From Rubripirellula sp. (lineage in GTDB: Bacteria > Planctomycetota > Planctomycetia > Pirellulales > Pirellulaceae), in assembly GCA_012270065.1 (NCBI GenBank), contig JAAXJB010000034.1, positions 1 through 53,927 of the forward strand: a stretch of 53,927 nucleotides of DNA. Direction: 5' to 3'. Below are positions 23,737 to 33,392 of this stretch, one piece after another. The notes beneath the pieces are model-generated. The model saw only the letters and a list, made by a program, of their open reading frames with translations, was not told where the DNA came from and searched no databases. The position numbers were made by a program, and so were the translations under genes. Each line of letters opens with the position of its first letter. Within the stretch, counting starts at the first letter, position 1.

Positions 23737-25860
23737 ATGGCGGGAACGCGCATCGAAGGTCGCCTCTGGCGACTTTGCCAGAAAGAACTCAGAGAAACGA
23801 TTCGTGATCGCCGCACGATCTTTACGCTTTTACTGATGCCGCTGCTGGTTTACCCGATCATGAGCATGGCGTTGAATCGTTTTCTTCTGACAAGCGGTGA
23901 AATCGACGACGGCTACACAATTTGCGTCGCTACCGACATGGAGCGTGATATCCTGGACCAGTGGTTGAGCAGTCCCCTCAGCGTTCCTCCAGAGGCGATT
24001 CTTGAAAGCAGCGGCAATGAACTTGCCAAATTCAACGCCATCATCATCCCTGGCATCTCACCGGCCGAAGCGGTACTCAGCAATCAAGCTGACGTTGGTC
24101 TCCAACTGAGCAATCTGGAAACGGGAATACCAACTGCAACGTTCTATGCATACCGTGGAGACAATGTCAGCCAGGCAGCCCGACGCGTGGTGGTCGAGAG
24201 ACTTCAATGGCTGAAGCTATCTCAGGCAGAAATCCTGTTGAAGCAGAGAACAAAAGACTATCGTCCGCCCCTGACGGTCCAAGCAGAAGATGTCGGCGAA
24301 GTGGAAGAGAACTCGATGCTTGCGACGATCGTTCCTCTCGTTCTTGTATTGATGACGATTACTGGTGCGGTTTACCCGGCAATTGACCTGACTGCGGGGG
24401 AACGGGAACGCGGAACGATGGAAGCTGTCATGGCGTCGCCTGTTCCACGCGGTTATGTCCTGTTCTCCAAGTACACGGCTGTCGTTGCTGTTGCCTTGCT
24501 GACGGCAGTCGCCAACCTGATTGCCATGTTCACCACACTGTGGGCTGGCGGCCTTCTGGGCCTTCTTACCGGTGGTGATGCTTTTCCATGGATAACGATC
24601 CTCCAGATGCTGGCATTGCTCGTCCTGTTCAGCGGTTTTTTTGCCGCGATTCTTCTTTCATTGACGAGTTTCGCCAAGTCATTCAAAGAGGCACAGGCTT
24701 ATCTGATTCCAGTCATGCTTCTTTCGCTCACCCCAGCGATGCTTTCGCTCATGCCTGGAATCACCCTAACAGGAGCTTTGACGGTCCTTCCACTGATCAA
24801 CATTGTCCTGCTCGCCCGCGACCTACTCTCCGGATCTGCTGACCCCAGCAATGCATTTGTTGCTATTGTCAGCACCACGGCCTATGCCGCCGCGGCGCTG
24901 TCAGTCGCCGCGAAATTATTTGGCAGCGATGCTGTGACGCGGACCAGTGACAAATCCATCGGTTCGATGCTAAGGCGTCCTCGCGAATCCAGCCCGGTAC
25001 CAACACCGCAAGCTGCTGCTCTGATGCTCGCTCTGCTCGTGCCGGCCTACTTTCTTGTTTCAAACGGACTGATACGTTTCATCGGAAACTCCGATGGGAT
25101 CGATATCCAATGGACGCTCCTGCTCAACGCTTTGGCTTTGATTTTCACGTTTGGTGTATTGCCAATCACAGCCGCGTGGCTGTCCCGCAACAATTTCAAA
25201 ACCACATTTCAGTTGCGACCAGCTGGCATCATGTCCTTCATTGGCGCAACGCTGCTGGGTCTGGGGGCTTGGGCCTTTGCCCATGAAGCATTCGTGATCG
25301 CCGATGCTCTGGGGATCGGAGGTCTATCCGAGCAGCAAATCGAGAGGGCCAAGGCGTCTATCGAAAAGATGCGTGAAGCGTCACCGATTCTGCTGATCGC
25401 TGCATTTGCTCTGACACCGGCCGTTATCGAAGAGCTCTGTTTCCGCGGCTATCTTTTTTCCGCAACTTCTGGTGTCGTCTCACCGTTTCGCACCGTTCTG
25501 ATTACCGCATTTCTGTTCGGGTTGTTTCACGTTTTGACAGGGAACGCTTTGCTCGTGGAGCGTTTCATTCCATCCACCCTCATGGGCTTGATCATCGGCT
25601 GGGTGGCGTACCAGACTCAAAGTGTGTTGCCCGGAATCGTCATTCACTTCGTCCACAATGGGTTACTCAATACGGTTCTCTACTATCAGGAACAACTCAG
25701 TTTTTTGGGCGAGGGCTTCGACAATCAGGCACATCTTCCACCTCTGTGGCTGAGCATTGCGTGTGTTCTGGTACTCACCGGTGCAGCACTCGTCTGGCTA
25801 GCGAATCGACGTCGAAACGGAAACAACGATTCCATCAGCGGCGACACAATCACAAAGTGA
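23737..25860 (+). CDS. ABC-2 permease fused to CPBP intramembrane protease
   Basis: A 707-residue membrane protein. The N-terminal 420 residues are an ABC-2/NatB-type permease: one helix (TIFTLLLMPLLVYPIMSMALN), a large extracytoplasmic domain, then helices from about residue 195 with the family motif LTAGERERGTMEAVMASPVPR. The C-terminal part is a CPBP (Abi/Rce1-like) glutamic protease with Glu565-Glu566-x3-Arg570 (EELCFRGYL), a His in FGLFHVL and HFVHNGLLN. ATG 23737 has GGGGAG eight bases upstream, four bases after natA. The fusion suggests that substrate processing and export are joined (inference); similar fusions exist in other planctomycetes. Confidence 0.9.
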   Translation: MAGTRIEGRLWRLCQKELRETIRDRRTIFTLLLMPLLVYPIMSMALNRFLLTSGEIDDGYTICVATDMERDILDQWLSSPLSVPPEAILESSGNELAKFNAIIIPGISPAEAVLSNQADVGLQLSNLETGIPTATFYAYRGDNVSQAARRVVVERLQWLKLSQAEILLKQRTKDYRPPLTVQAEDVGEVEENSMLATIVPLVLVLMTITGAVYPAIDLTAGERERGTMEAVMASPVPRGYVLFSKYTAVVAVALLTAVANLIAMFTTLWAGGLLGLLTGGDAFPWITILQMLALLVLFSGFFAAILLSLTSFAKSFKEAQAYLIPVMLLSLTPAMLSLMPGITLTGALTVLPLINIVLLARDLLSGSADPSNAFVAIVSTTAYAAAALSVAAKLFGSDAVTRTSDKSIGSMLRRPRESSPVPTPQAAALMLALLVPAYFLVSNGLIRFIGNSDGIDIQWTLLLNALALIFTFGVLPITAAWLSRNNFKTTFQLRPAGIMSFIGATLLGLGAWAFAHEAFVIADALGIGGLSEQQIERAKASIEKMREASPILLIAAFALTPAVIEELCFRGYLFSATSGVVSPFRTVLITAFLFGLFHVLTGNALLVERFIPSTLMGLIIGWVAYQTQSVLPGIVIHFVHNGLLNTVLYYQEQLSFLGEGFDNQAHLPPLWLSIACVLVLTGAALVWLANRRRNGNNDSISGDTITK

Positions 25861-25880
25861 CCCGAAAACGCTCACTCAGT

Positions 25881-25944
25881 GATCAAGACACAGCGATCAA
25901 GACACAGCGAAATTCACTTGAACAGTGAAGTTCACTTGAAACGT
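25881..25944 (+). repeat. two adjacent short tandem repeats
   Basis: GATCAAGACACAGC twice in perfect tandem (25881-25908), then GAAATTCACTTGAACAGT and GAAGTTCACTTGAAACGT as an 18-base imperfect tandem (25909-25944). It sits 20 bases after the ABC permease stop, between convergent genes. The core CAAGACACAG with CGAAAT following is shared with 1814-1829. Confidence 0.75.
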
Positions 25945-26085
25945 CTTAGTGGCCACTCGAGGAGTCACCCTGTTTTTCCAGATACTTCTGCTGCCGCTGC
26001 AAACCGGGATGCTAAAACAGGCGGAGCAGCGTTGCCCCGGCAATGGCTTGCTTCGCCGAAGAAAGGAAACAGCACTCGGGCGATC

Positions 26086-26916
26086 CTAACGGGAGAAGAT
26101 CATGCCCCAGGAGGAATTATTTCCTGAGAACTGAAGCACGGCGAGACCAGCAACAAGTAAAAGCACAACGGCCAATCCGAAGAACAAAGCGGTGCGTAAT
26201 CCACGTCCCGATTTTCGCTTGCCAGCGTCTTCGTCACCCGGAACATTGATTCCCAAAACGCTCGCAACACGCTGGGGAGCGTCGCCGTGAACAAAAGCCA
26301 GTCCGGCAATGCACCCTTTGTCTGTGACACGCTTCCATTGCAACTTGGTTTCAACACAGAAATCCGTGTCATCCTCGCAGTCAATGCAGACTCGCAAACG
26401 CTTGTCATCCGGGATCACAACATCGGTTTGGATCATCAAGCCACCGTTTGAATAATCCCGCAACTCGATATCGATTCGATCTGGGTGCAACGGCCAGAAC
26501 ATCTTGGCCGGATGGGTCACTTCGATTCGGGGATCGCTACGACGATTCAAGAATCCCTGATCAGCAAGCGTGTGCAGAACATCATCACCGATGTTTTCGT
26601 TCAGGCTGCAACCAAGAATGGTTTGGCCGCCAACCCAGGGTTCGATGTACCTGACTTCACCGACAAACTCCTCGGTCGGCAAATCTGTTTCCATGATCAC
26701 CCGAATCTGCTGCCCCACCCGGAATTGCCCATTGCTGAGCAAACGCATGCCGTTGTTCGACAGGTCGACCACAGTACCCGCGTTTGCATCTTCATTTGGC
26801 AGTTCGATACGGCACGCAAGAACCTGCGCTTCGTTTGTCTTGAAACGACGCTGCCGTCGATTTTCCGCAGATCCTCTATGTGCAGATGCTTCGCGAGATT
26901 CGTTTCCGACTGTCAT
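26086..26916 (-). CDS. tandem PilZ-domain membrane protein
   Basis: A 276-residue protein with two PilZ domains, each with both c-di-GMP motifs: RRQRR with DLSNNG in the first (about 20-115) and RSDPR with DYSNGG in the second (about 125-220). A single transmembrane helix near the C-terminus (TALFFGLAVVLLLVAGLAVLQF) anchors it, with PilZ domains on the cytoplasmic side if the short tail points outward. It is a probable c-di-GMP receptor; no diguanylate cyclase is nearby. ATG 26916 was chosen over the TTG at 26952 in the same frame. Confidence 0.85.
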   Translation of the reverse strand: MTVGNESREASAHRGSAENRRQRRFKTNEAQVLACRIELPNEDANAGTVVDLSNNGMRLLSNGQFRVGQQIRVIMETDLPTEEFVGEVRYIEPWVGGQTILGCSLNENIGDDVLHTLADQGFLNRRSDPRIEVTHPAKMFWPLHPDRIDIELRDYSNGGLMIQTDVVIPDDKRLRVCIDCEDDTDFCVETKLQWKRVTDKGCIAGLAFVHGDAPQRVASVLGINVPGDEDAGKRKSGRGLRTALFFGLAVVLLLVAGLAVLQFSGNNSSWGMIFSR

Positions 26917-27214
26917 TTTTTGCCCAAATATGAACAGATTAGGAGTTACCAAGCATTTCTAGCTTGTAGTTAGCACTGGGCCCGTTTTTTTCACAGACTG
27001 GGTATCCCAAGGACTGATACCACTGATAATTTGTAGCGGATTATCGGATCGTAACGAACGCTCAACTGAAAACCCGGACAAACTCATGCCTGCAGAAACA
27101 TCCTTGCACCAATTAAACCGGTTGCAACGATCTTTCCGTCCAGTGTGCCAGCGGGCTTCAGCTTCACGACGACAACATGAGCGACAGGACCAGCACCTTG
27201 CTGTCGATCGTGTG
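26917..27214. other. divergent intergenic region with two stem-loops
   Basis: Between the PilZ and PQQ genes. GGATATC-type stems are absent, but GGTATC/GATACC at 27001-27021 and GATAAT/ATTATC at 27025-27045 form two adjacent 6-bp stems with 9-base loops. A poly-T stretch (CCCGTTTTTTTC) lies near 26981-26992. No gene or confident promoter pair was found. Confidence 0.4.
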
Positions 27215-28555
27215 ATGCCGCGGGTTCGATCGTTTTTTGTAGCGTGCCATTCATCTTTTTCCCGTGGGTTCATTGCAGTTGCGTTGTTGTTAGCGCATGC
27301 AGATCAAGGCATGTCAGAATGGCCTCAATGGCGAGGTCCGCTCGGCACGGGAGTCGCACCGAACTCGAACCCGCCAACCGAATGGGACTCTGAAAACAAT
27401 CATCGGTGGAAAACGAAAATTGACGGTGAGGGGCATTCCACACCCATCGTGTCAGATGATCTCATCTTCGTGACCACAGCGATTCCCATCGGCCCAGCTC
27501 TTGCTCCACGTGCAAGTGGTCGCCCGGGCGCCCATGACAATCGAATGGTGACCAGCATGTATGAATTCCAGGCATGGGCGGTCGACCTGAATACCGGCGC
27601 TGTTCGCTGGAAAAAAACGCTGACAAAGGCAATCCCTCTAGAGGGAGGACACAACACTGCCAGTCTCGCATCAGCATCACCGGTCACCGATGGTGAGCGT
27701 TTTTTTGCTTACTTCGGTTCCCACGGCCTGTACTGCTTGAATCGTGAGGGTGAACTCCTCTGGAAAAAGGACTTGGGAAAAATGCACACCAAGCATGGCC
27801 ACGGCGAGGGTGCATCGCCTGCTCTTCATGGAAACACGATCGTCGTGAACTGGGATCATGAAGGTGATTCTTTTCTGGCAGCATTCAATACGAGCAATGG
27901 ACTGCAACGCTGGCGTGTACAGCGCAATGAAGTCACATCATGGAGCACTCCGGTGATCACAACGGTCGACGGTGAACCGCAGGTGATCGTCTGCGGGACA
28001 GATAAGATCCGCGGCTATCGTCTCTTGAACGGACAAGTGATTTGGGAATGTGGAGGGATGTCGGCAAATATCGTTGCCACGCCCGTTGTCAGCGATGGGA
28101 TCCTCTACGCCGGCAGCAGCTATGAAAAACGAATACTCATGGCTATCCGACTCGCCGAAGCGCAAGGAGACATCACCGACACTGAACATGTACTTTGGTC
28201 CCGCTTCAGGGGCACACCGTACGTTCCATCTCCTTTGATTTACAAAGATTCGCTGTATTTTCTGACCCACTATCAAAACGTACTTACACGCATCAACGCA
28301 AAAACAGGAACAGACTCCCCAGGTGCATTCCGGCTTGGTCCACTCACGAACATCTATGCTTCACCTGTTGCTGCCAATGGCAATCTCTACATCACCGATC
28401 TGGACGGCCAGACGCTTGTCATGACAGCGACTGAAATACCGCGTGCGTTGTCCCTGAATCCAATCGGTGAACCTGTAAGCGCATCACTTGCAGTGGTGGG
28501 ATCGGTAATCCTGATTCGCGGTGCACAGCATCTCCATTGCATTGGCGAACGCTAG
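27215..28555 (+). CDS. PQQ-like beta-propeller repeat protein
   Basis: A 446-residue secreted protein. Signal segment (SRGFIAVALLLAHADQGMS), then the planctomycete start EWPQWRGPLGTGVAPNSNPP and propeller blades such as WAVDLNTGAVRWKKTL, LYCLNREGELLWKKDLG, FLAAFNTSNGLQRWRV, IRGYRLLNGQVIWECGG, TRINAKTGTDSPGAF and LYITDLDGQTLVM. These resemble BamB/PQQ-dehydrogenase blades, but no quinone or catalytic site is seen, so binding or scaffold work in the periplasm is more likely. ATG 27215 is chosen as nearest the signal segment; an upstream ATG at 27086 adds a region without similarity. Confidence 0.85.
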   Translation: MPRVRSFFVACHSSFSRGFIAVALLLAHADQGMSEWPQWRGPLGTGVAPNSNPPTEWDSENNHRWKTKIDGEGHSTPIVSDDLIFVTTAIPIGPALAPRASGRPGAHDNRMVTSMYEFQAWAVDLNTGAVRWKKTLTKAIPLEGGHNTASLASASPVTDGERFFAYFGSHGLYCLNREGELLWKKDLGKMHTKHGHGEGASPALHGNTIVVNWDHEGDSFLAAFNTSNGLQRWRVQRNEVTSWSTPVITTVDGEPQVIVCGTDKIRGYRLLNGQVIWECGGMSANIVATPVVSDGILYAGSSYEKRILMAIRLAEAQGDITDTEHVLWSRFRGTPYVPSPLIYKDSLYFLTHYQNVLTRINAKTGTDSPGAFRLGPLTNIYASPVAANGNLYITDLDGQTLVMTATEIPRALSLNPIGEPVSASLAVVGSVILIRGAQHLHCIGER

Positions 28556-28601
28556 CCGGATCCGCCTCGACTTTATCCTGAATTGTGCAACAATCCGCAG
28601 C

Positions 28602-29642
28602 ATGACAGATGCACCCCCGCTACCGATGCTCATAACAGGAATTGCCGGTGTTCCCGGCTACAATGCGTTCCATCATTTTCGTGCGCTCCATGGCGATCAG
28701 GTAGTCGGCCTCCGTCAGGAATCCATGTGGCCACTTCGAGGCGAGGGGATCGTTGCATGTGACGTTGAGGATGCCAAAGGCATTCAACGGATCTGGGACA
28801 AGTACCAATTCAAGAGCTTGCTGAACTGTTCGGGAACATGCCGCCTCAAATCCTGTGAACTTGACCCCGCGATGGCGCACCGGGTCAATGTCGTGGGCAC
28901 CGAGAACATCATGCGATGTGCTCAGGAACATCATGCACGTGTCATCCATCTGTCAATCGATCTTGTATTTTCCGGCTCATCTGACGGCGGCTACATCGAA
29001 ACCGATCCCGTGGACCCCGTGACGGTTTACGGCATGAAAATGGTGGAAGCCGAAAACATTGTCAAAAAACTCTGTCCTGACAGTTGCATTCTGCGCATCT
29101 CATTGCCAATGGGTATCAGTTTCAACGGACATGCCGGAGCCATCGATTGGATCGCATCGCGTTTCAAGAAAAACAAACCGGCAACGCTTTATTTCGACGA
29201 GATTCGAACCCCCTCTTACACCGACTGCATGAATCGACTTTACGGCAGATTATTCGCGGAGCCGATCAAAGGCACGTTCCATGCAGGTGGCACCAGAAAA
29301 CTGAGCCTCTACGAAATTGCCCAAATCGTCTCAGTCGTTGGTGGATATGATCCATCACTGCTACATGGTTGCCCTCGAATCGACGCAGGACCGATGCCCC
29401 CCAGAGCGGGTAATGTCACCATGGATTCCTCAAAACTGATTGATTCGATTGGATACCATCCATTCGATCCGTGGCCTTTTAGTGCTGACCTTGTCCCCAC
29501 AGACCGGAATTGGCATCTGATATCGAACGGATTTGAGGGGTCTCACCGCAAGGTTGCTGAACTCCTTTATCAAAATCCGAATTTCCCTGGGACAGTTCCA
29601 CCCAGCCGCACAGAAATCTGGGGTTCAAAACGTTTCCGCTGA
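28602..29642 (+). CDS. extended SDR (RmlD-like NAD(P)-dependent sugar reductase/epimerase)
   Basis: A 346-residue cytosolic Rossmann protein. Nucleotide-binding motif LITGIAGVPG (GxxGxxG) near the start, LLNCSGTCRLKSCE, and the HLSIDLVFSG strand corresponding to HLSTDYVF of RmlD. The active-site Tyr143 is followed by GMKMVEAE where most relatives have YGxxKxxxE: Lys is at +3 (Lys146) and Met at +4, so the canonical YxxxK Lys is displaced or missing. The gene follows the PQQ gene by 46 bases. Substrate not known. Confidence 0.87.
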   Translation: MTDAPPLPMLITGIAGVPGYNAFHHFRALHGDQVVGLRQESMWPLRGEGIVACDVEDAKGIQRIWDKYQFKSLLNCSGTCRLKSCELDPAMAHRVNVVGTENIMRCAQEHHARVIHLSIDLVFSGSSDGGYIETDPVDPVTVYGMKMVEAENIVKKLCPDSCILRISLPMGISFNGHAGAIDWIASRFKKNKPATLYFDEIRTPSYTDCMNRLYGRLFAEPIKGTFHAGGTRKLSLYEIAQIVSVVGGYDPSLLHGCPRIDAGPMPPRAGNVTMDSSKLIDSIGYHPFDPWPFSADLVPTDRNWHLISNGFEGSHRKVAELLYQNPNFPGTVPPSRTEIWGSKRFR

Positions 29643-29778
29643 CACACAGCCATTTATCATTGCCGCGAACCTGTCGGATCATCCAATCGGTGAAAACGGG
29701 GCGTTTCACTGGGACACCGACTGCTTTTATAATCTTCATTTCCTTTCCAAGTCACCGCCTCCCGAATCAAACCGACTC

Positions 29779-31419
29779 ATGCGAAGAACACCCATTCGAT
29801 TGATTGCTGGCCTCACTCTGGTCATTTGCCAAATTCAGAGTCCAGCGTTGTGCCAAGACTCGCCATCCCCGGAGTCGGCAGGTTCGTCAGCAGCGACACC
29901 AGCGGCAGAGGAGCTTGCACGCGGGTTCGTGTTTGATGACAGAAACGGCAATGGCAAACGCGACTCCGGTGAAGCGGGAATCAAAGGTATCCGCGTCAGC
30001 AACGGATCAAAGATTGTCACGACTGATGCGAATGGACAATACGAGATTCCTGTGGCGGATGATACGATCATTTTCGTGATCAAGCCTCGGGACTGGGCGA
30101 CACCTTTGAACCGGAACCAGTTGCCGCAGTTTTTCTATATACACAAACCCGCGGGCTCACCGGAAAACTTCCGTTTCAAGGGAGTGCCACCGACCGGCCC
30201 CCTCCCCAAATCTGTTGACTTTCCACTACTCCGCCGTGTCGAACCGGACAAATTCAAGGCAATCATGTTCGGCGATCCACAACCGAAAAACGTTGCGGAG
30301 GTGGAATACATGTCGCACGATGTGGTTGAACAGATCATCGCAGAACAGGCGCATGGAGCAGCGTTTGGAGTAACGTTGGGTGACATCGTCTTTGATGACC
30401 TGAGTGTGATGGAACCTCACAATCAGGCTGTGGCGCTGATTGGGATACCGTGGTACAACGTGATCGGCAATCACGATCTCAATCAGGATGCCAAAACTGA
30501 TCAGCAAAGCGATGAAACCTTTGAACGGATTTATGGACCTGCCTATTATTCATTCGACTATGGGCCGACCCATTTCATGGTTCTCGACGATGTGCAATGG
30601 CATGGTCCAACCGACGGAAAGAAAGGTGGTTACCAGGGAGGTTTTGGTGAAAAGCAAATGGAATTCATACGAAATGATCTGGCCCTGATTCCCAAAGACC
30701 AGCTGGTCGTGTTGATGATGCACATACCACTGGATGGTGTCCGAGATCGTGAAGAGCTTTATCGACTGATTGAAGAACGGCCAGCCACCGTATCGCTATC
30801 GGCGCATACCCACTACATGGAACACCGTTATCTGGGGGAAGAGAATGGCTGGAAAGGCCCTCAAAAACATCATCACATTGTCAATGTTACCGTATGCGGC
30901 AGTTGGTGGCGTGGAAGAAAAGATGAACGAGGGATTCCACATGCAACCATGAGTGATGGGGGGCCCAATGGCTACTCCATCATGGAGTTTGATGGCCACG
31001 AGTACAAACTGGAAATGCGTGGAGCCAACCGCCCAGCCAATTATCAGATGCAGATTTATGCGCCCGAGTCTGTCAAACAGGCGGATCTGAAAACGACAGA
31101 TGTGATTGCCAACGTGTTCAATGGATCTGAAAAATCCGCGGTTTCCTTCCGCATTGTCGATCAAAAAGGCAACCCGGGTGAATGGAATGCCATGCAACCA
31201 AAACGTCAACCGGACCCTGCCTTTGTTGCAGAGAAGGAACGCGAGGATGCGGTTCCAAACCGCCCGTGGACCTCATTGCCAGGCGCTCATTCGACACCGC
31301 ACATCTGGACGGCAAAACTTGGGACCGATATTTCCCCCGGAATCCATGTGATTGAGGTGAGAGCCACGAATGTGATTGGCAAGTCAGTAAGCGGCCGGAG
31401 AGTCATCAAGGTAAAATGA
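29779..31419 (+). CDS. secreted calcineurin-like metallophosphoesterase
   Basis: A 546-residue protein with a signal peptide (PIRLIAGLTLVICQIQSPALC). An N-terminal SdrD/Cna-B-like beta domain (GFVFDDRNGNGKRDSGEAG, about 45-110), then the phosphoesterase core: FGDPQ, TLGDIVFD, GNHDLN, MMHIPLD and AHTHYMEH supply the two-metal ligands. A C-terminal beta domain (about 430-546) follows, as in the three-part MetallophosN/Metallophos/MetallophosC architecture of Bacteroidetes and planctomycetes. First metal motif is DPQ rather than DxH, as is normal for this subgroup. Periplasmic phosphomonoester or diester hydrolase; substrate unknown. Converges on the MFS gene. Confidence 0.88.
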   Translation: MRRTPIRLIAGLTLVICQIQSPALCQDSPSPESAGSSAATPAAEELARGFVFDDRNGNGKRDSGEAGIKGIRVSNGSKIVTTDANGQYEIPVADDTIIFVIKPRDWATPLNRNQLPQFFYIHKPAGSPENFRFKGVPPTGPLPKSVDFPLLRRVEPDKFKAIMFGDPQPKNVAEVEYMSHDVVEQIIAEQAHGAAFGVTLGDIVFDDLSVMEPHNQAVALIGIPWYNVIGNHDLNQDAKTDQQSDETFERIYGPAYYSFDYGPTHFMVLDDVQWHGPTDGKKGGYQGGFGEKQMEFIRNDLALIPKDQLVVLMMHIPLDGVRDREELYRLIEERPATVSLSAHTHYMEHRYLGEENGWKGPQKHHHIVNVTVCGSWWRGRKDERGIPHATMSDGGPNGYSIMEFDGHEYKLEMRGANRPANYQMQIYAPESVKQADLKTTDVIANVFNGSEKSAVSFRIVDQKGNPGEWNAMQPKRQPDPAFVAEKEREDAVPNRPWTSLPGAHSTPHIWTAKLGTDISPGIHVIEVRATNVIGKSVSGRRVIKVK

Positions 31420-31533
31420 GGATCTTGACTCGCAGTCAGATGCCTTTCGCCTTGGATCAAGTTCCAACTCAATTTTCGGCGCGGGCCATCACGATTTCGG
31501 CAATGGCGTGAACTGGCCTGTCACGCCGTGACT

Positions 31534-32862
31534 TCACTCCGGTTCAGATTCAGGAAATCGCCGGAAAACCCGCATCGCAATGCCGACCGAGACCAATAAA
31601 ATGAGGGATCCGACAAAGAACGGAATCCCTGGGATCTGAACGATCGCATCATCACTGATGAAATAACTGAATAGCAGGGTATTGAAAAACAGAGGCGCAA
31701 TAATGTTGGTCAGGCTTGTCAACGATGTTAACGAACCTTGAATCTGCCCCTGTTCAGATTCATCCACCCGACTGGTGACCAGAGTTTGAATGGCAGGCCC
31801 GCTAACGCCAGCAAAAGCTCCAAAAATGATGATTCCGGGAATCATCCATCCTTGAGAGGCCAAACCGTAGCCCAAAAAGGAAAATGCACCCACAATGGTT
31901 CCCAATACCACAGTACGACGTTCTCCGAGTCGACGCACCGTTGGTCGCACAAGTCCACCCTGCACCAGCACTGCCATGACGCCAACAAGGCCCAGAGCCC
32001 ACCCATTCAAACTCTCATCCCATTGGTAACGAAAACCGGTATAAAGAACCCAGACACTTTCAAGGCCGCGCTGTGCCAGCGACTTGCAGGCGAACACGGC
32101 GGCCAACCCGGCAATCATGGGATACATACGCAAGCGTCGAACGGTTAAAAACGGATTGGCATTTCTAAGGCTGAAAGCGGTACGTTTCTCGGGTGGCAAT
32201 GATTCCGGCAAAACGAAGAAGCCATACAACCAGTTAACCAGTGCCAATCCCGCTGCCACAAAGAATGGCCAACGAAGGTTGTAATCCCCCAGAAATCCAC
32301 CCACTGCGGGACCAATGGTAAAACCGAGGCCAAACATCATTCCAAAGAAGCCGAAATTACGGGCACGCGTCTCATCCGTTGAAACATCGGCGATGTACGC
32401 ATTGGCGGTTGCAAAGTTCGCCCCCATGATCCCGGCCAGAATCCTCCCCAGAAACAGCCAGCCGATACTGGTGGCCACGCCTTGTATCAGAAAGTCAATT
32501 CCCAGCCCACAAAGTGACACGAGCAATACAGGCCGCCGCCCGAAGCGATCTGACAAAGCTCCCAGAATCGGCGCGAAGATAAATTGCATCAGGGCATAAG
32601 CTGCAGCGATGATACCGACATACCTGGCTGCTCTGGCATAACTTTCATCCTCGGACTCGTCTTCCGAACCATTGGTCTGATCGATCGGAAGCGTTGCTTC
32701 TGCGTCCCCCGCTACCACTTCAAGTGGCCCCACGTCTACCAGCTCTCTGACTAGTTCCGGGAGAACCGGGACGATGATTCCTATTCCCAGAATATCGATG
32801 AACAGCGTTATCAAAATGAACGCGATCGCAGCCTTGCGTTCTTTGCCGGGAGATTGCGTCAT
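31534..32862 (-). CDS. MFS efflux transporter, TCR/Tet-type
   Basis: A 442-residue MFS protein with about 12 helices. It starts IAFILITLFIDILGIGIIVPVLPEL, as in TetA-like H+ antiporters; motif A is GALSDRFGRRPVLLVSL; GFTIGPAVGGFLGD is motif C of drug:H+ antiporters with 12 helices. An acidic loop of about 35 residues (EDESEDESYARAARY) between helices 1 and 2 is unusual. The name Tet describes the family; tetracycline export is not implied. No regulator gene adjoins it. Confidence 0.88.
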   Translation of the reverse strand: MTQSPGKERKAAIAFILITLFIDILGIGIIVPVLPELVRELVDVGPLEVVAGDAEATLPIDQTNGSEDESEDESYARAARYVGIIAAAYALMQFIFAPILGALSDRFGRRPVLLVSLCGLGIDFLIQGVATSIGWLFLGRILAGIMGANFATANAYIADVSTDETRARNFGFFGMMFGLGFTIGPAVGGFLGDYNLRWPFFVAAGLALVNWLYGFFVLPESLPPEKRTAFSLRNANPFLTVRRLRMYPMIAGLAAVFACKSLAQRGLESVWVLYTGFRYQWDESLNGWALGLVGVMAVLVQGGLVRPTVRRLGERRTVVLGTIVGAFSFLGYGLASQGWMIPGIIIFGAFAGVSGPAIQTLVTSRVDESEQGQIQGSLTSLTSLTNIIAPLFFNTLLFSYFISDDAIVQIPGIPFFVGSLILLVSVGIAMRVFRRFPESEPE

Positions 32863-32915
32863 TGAGTCAAATCAACAGAGGAGTTCGCATCGAGCGAGGT
32901 TGGGGGCACAGCATT

Positions 32916-33170
32916 CTAGCCACTGATAGCTGAACCAACAGGATGCGTAAGCGTCGGATCTGAAATTTGAAGCAGTTCAATTGGCAAATATCGACTGTTT
33001 TTGCAGATCACACCGTCGATTCGCAAGGCAAAACCTCCGCGAAACCAACAGGGACAAAGAATCGTCACATGTGTACCTTCGCGAGGAAACTCGATCCGGC
33101 TGCCTTGCTCGTCTGGGCCAAATCTGGCAGCAGGCTTCCGAAATTCGGCGATTGCATTTTTTCCAGCCAC
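32916..33170 (-). CDS. possible small hypothetical protein
   Basis: An 84-residue frame starting with GTG 33170, with planctomycete-like codon use and a plausible globular stretch (GTHVTILCPCWFRGGFALRIDGVICKNSRYLPIELLQ). No SD, signal peptide or recognised domain. It lies in a 530-base gap between the MFS start and moxR, so it is listed as a weak candidate only. The rest of the gap, 33171-33392, shows nothing definite. Confidence 0.35.
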   Translation of the reverse strand: MAGKNAIAEFRKPAARFGPDEQGSRIEFPREGTHVTILCPCWFRGGFALRIDGVICKNSRYLPIELLQISDPTLTHPVGSAISG

Positions 33171-33392
33171 AATCGCCGTCGGGCTACAGGCTTCACAAGG
33201 CCGCCCACTTTAACGCCCCAATGCAATGCATGAACAACAACAACAAATGGATGCCAAGCGGTTCAGAAACCACTGTTTTTTTCCTCAATTGCCAAGCACG
33301 TGTCGTTACATTTCCGGTCGAATCTTGCCAATTCAGCATATCGGGGGTAGTCTGTTGAGGCAGCCACTTACCCGCCAGGACCCGCTCTGTTG

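Noticed and set aside
31534-32862. Antibiotic-resistance efflux pump (TetA)
   Set aside because: Family membership only; no regulator, mobile element or resistance context.
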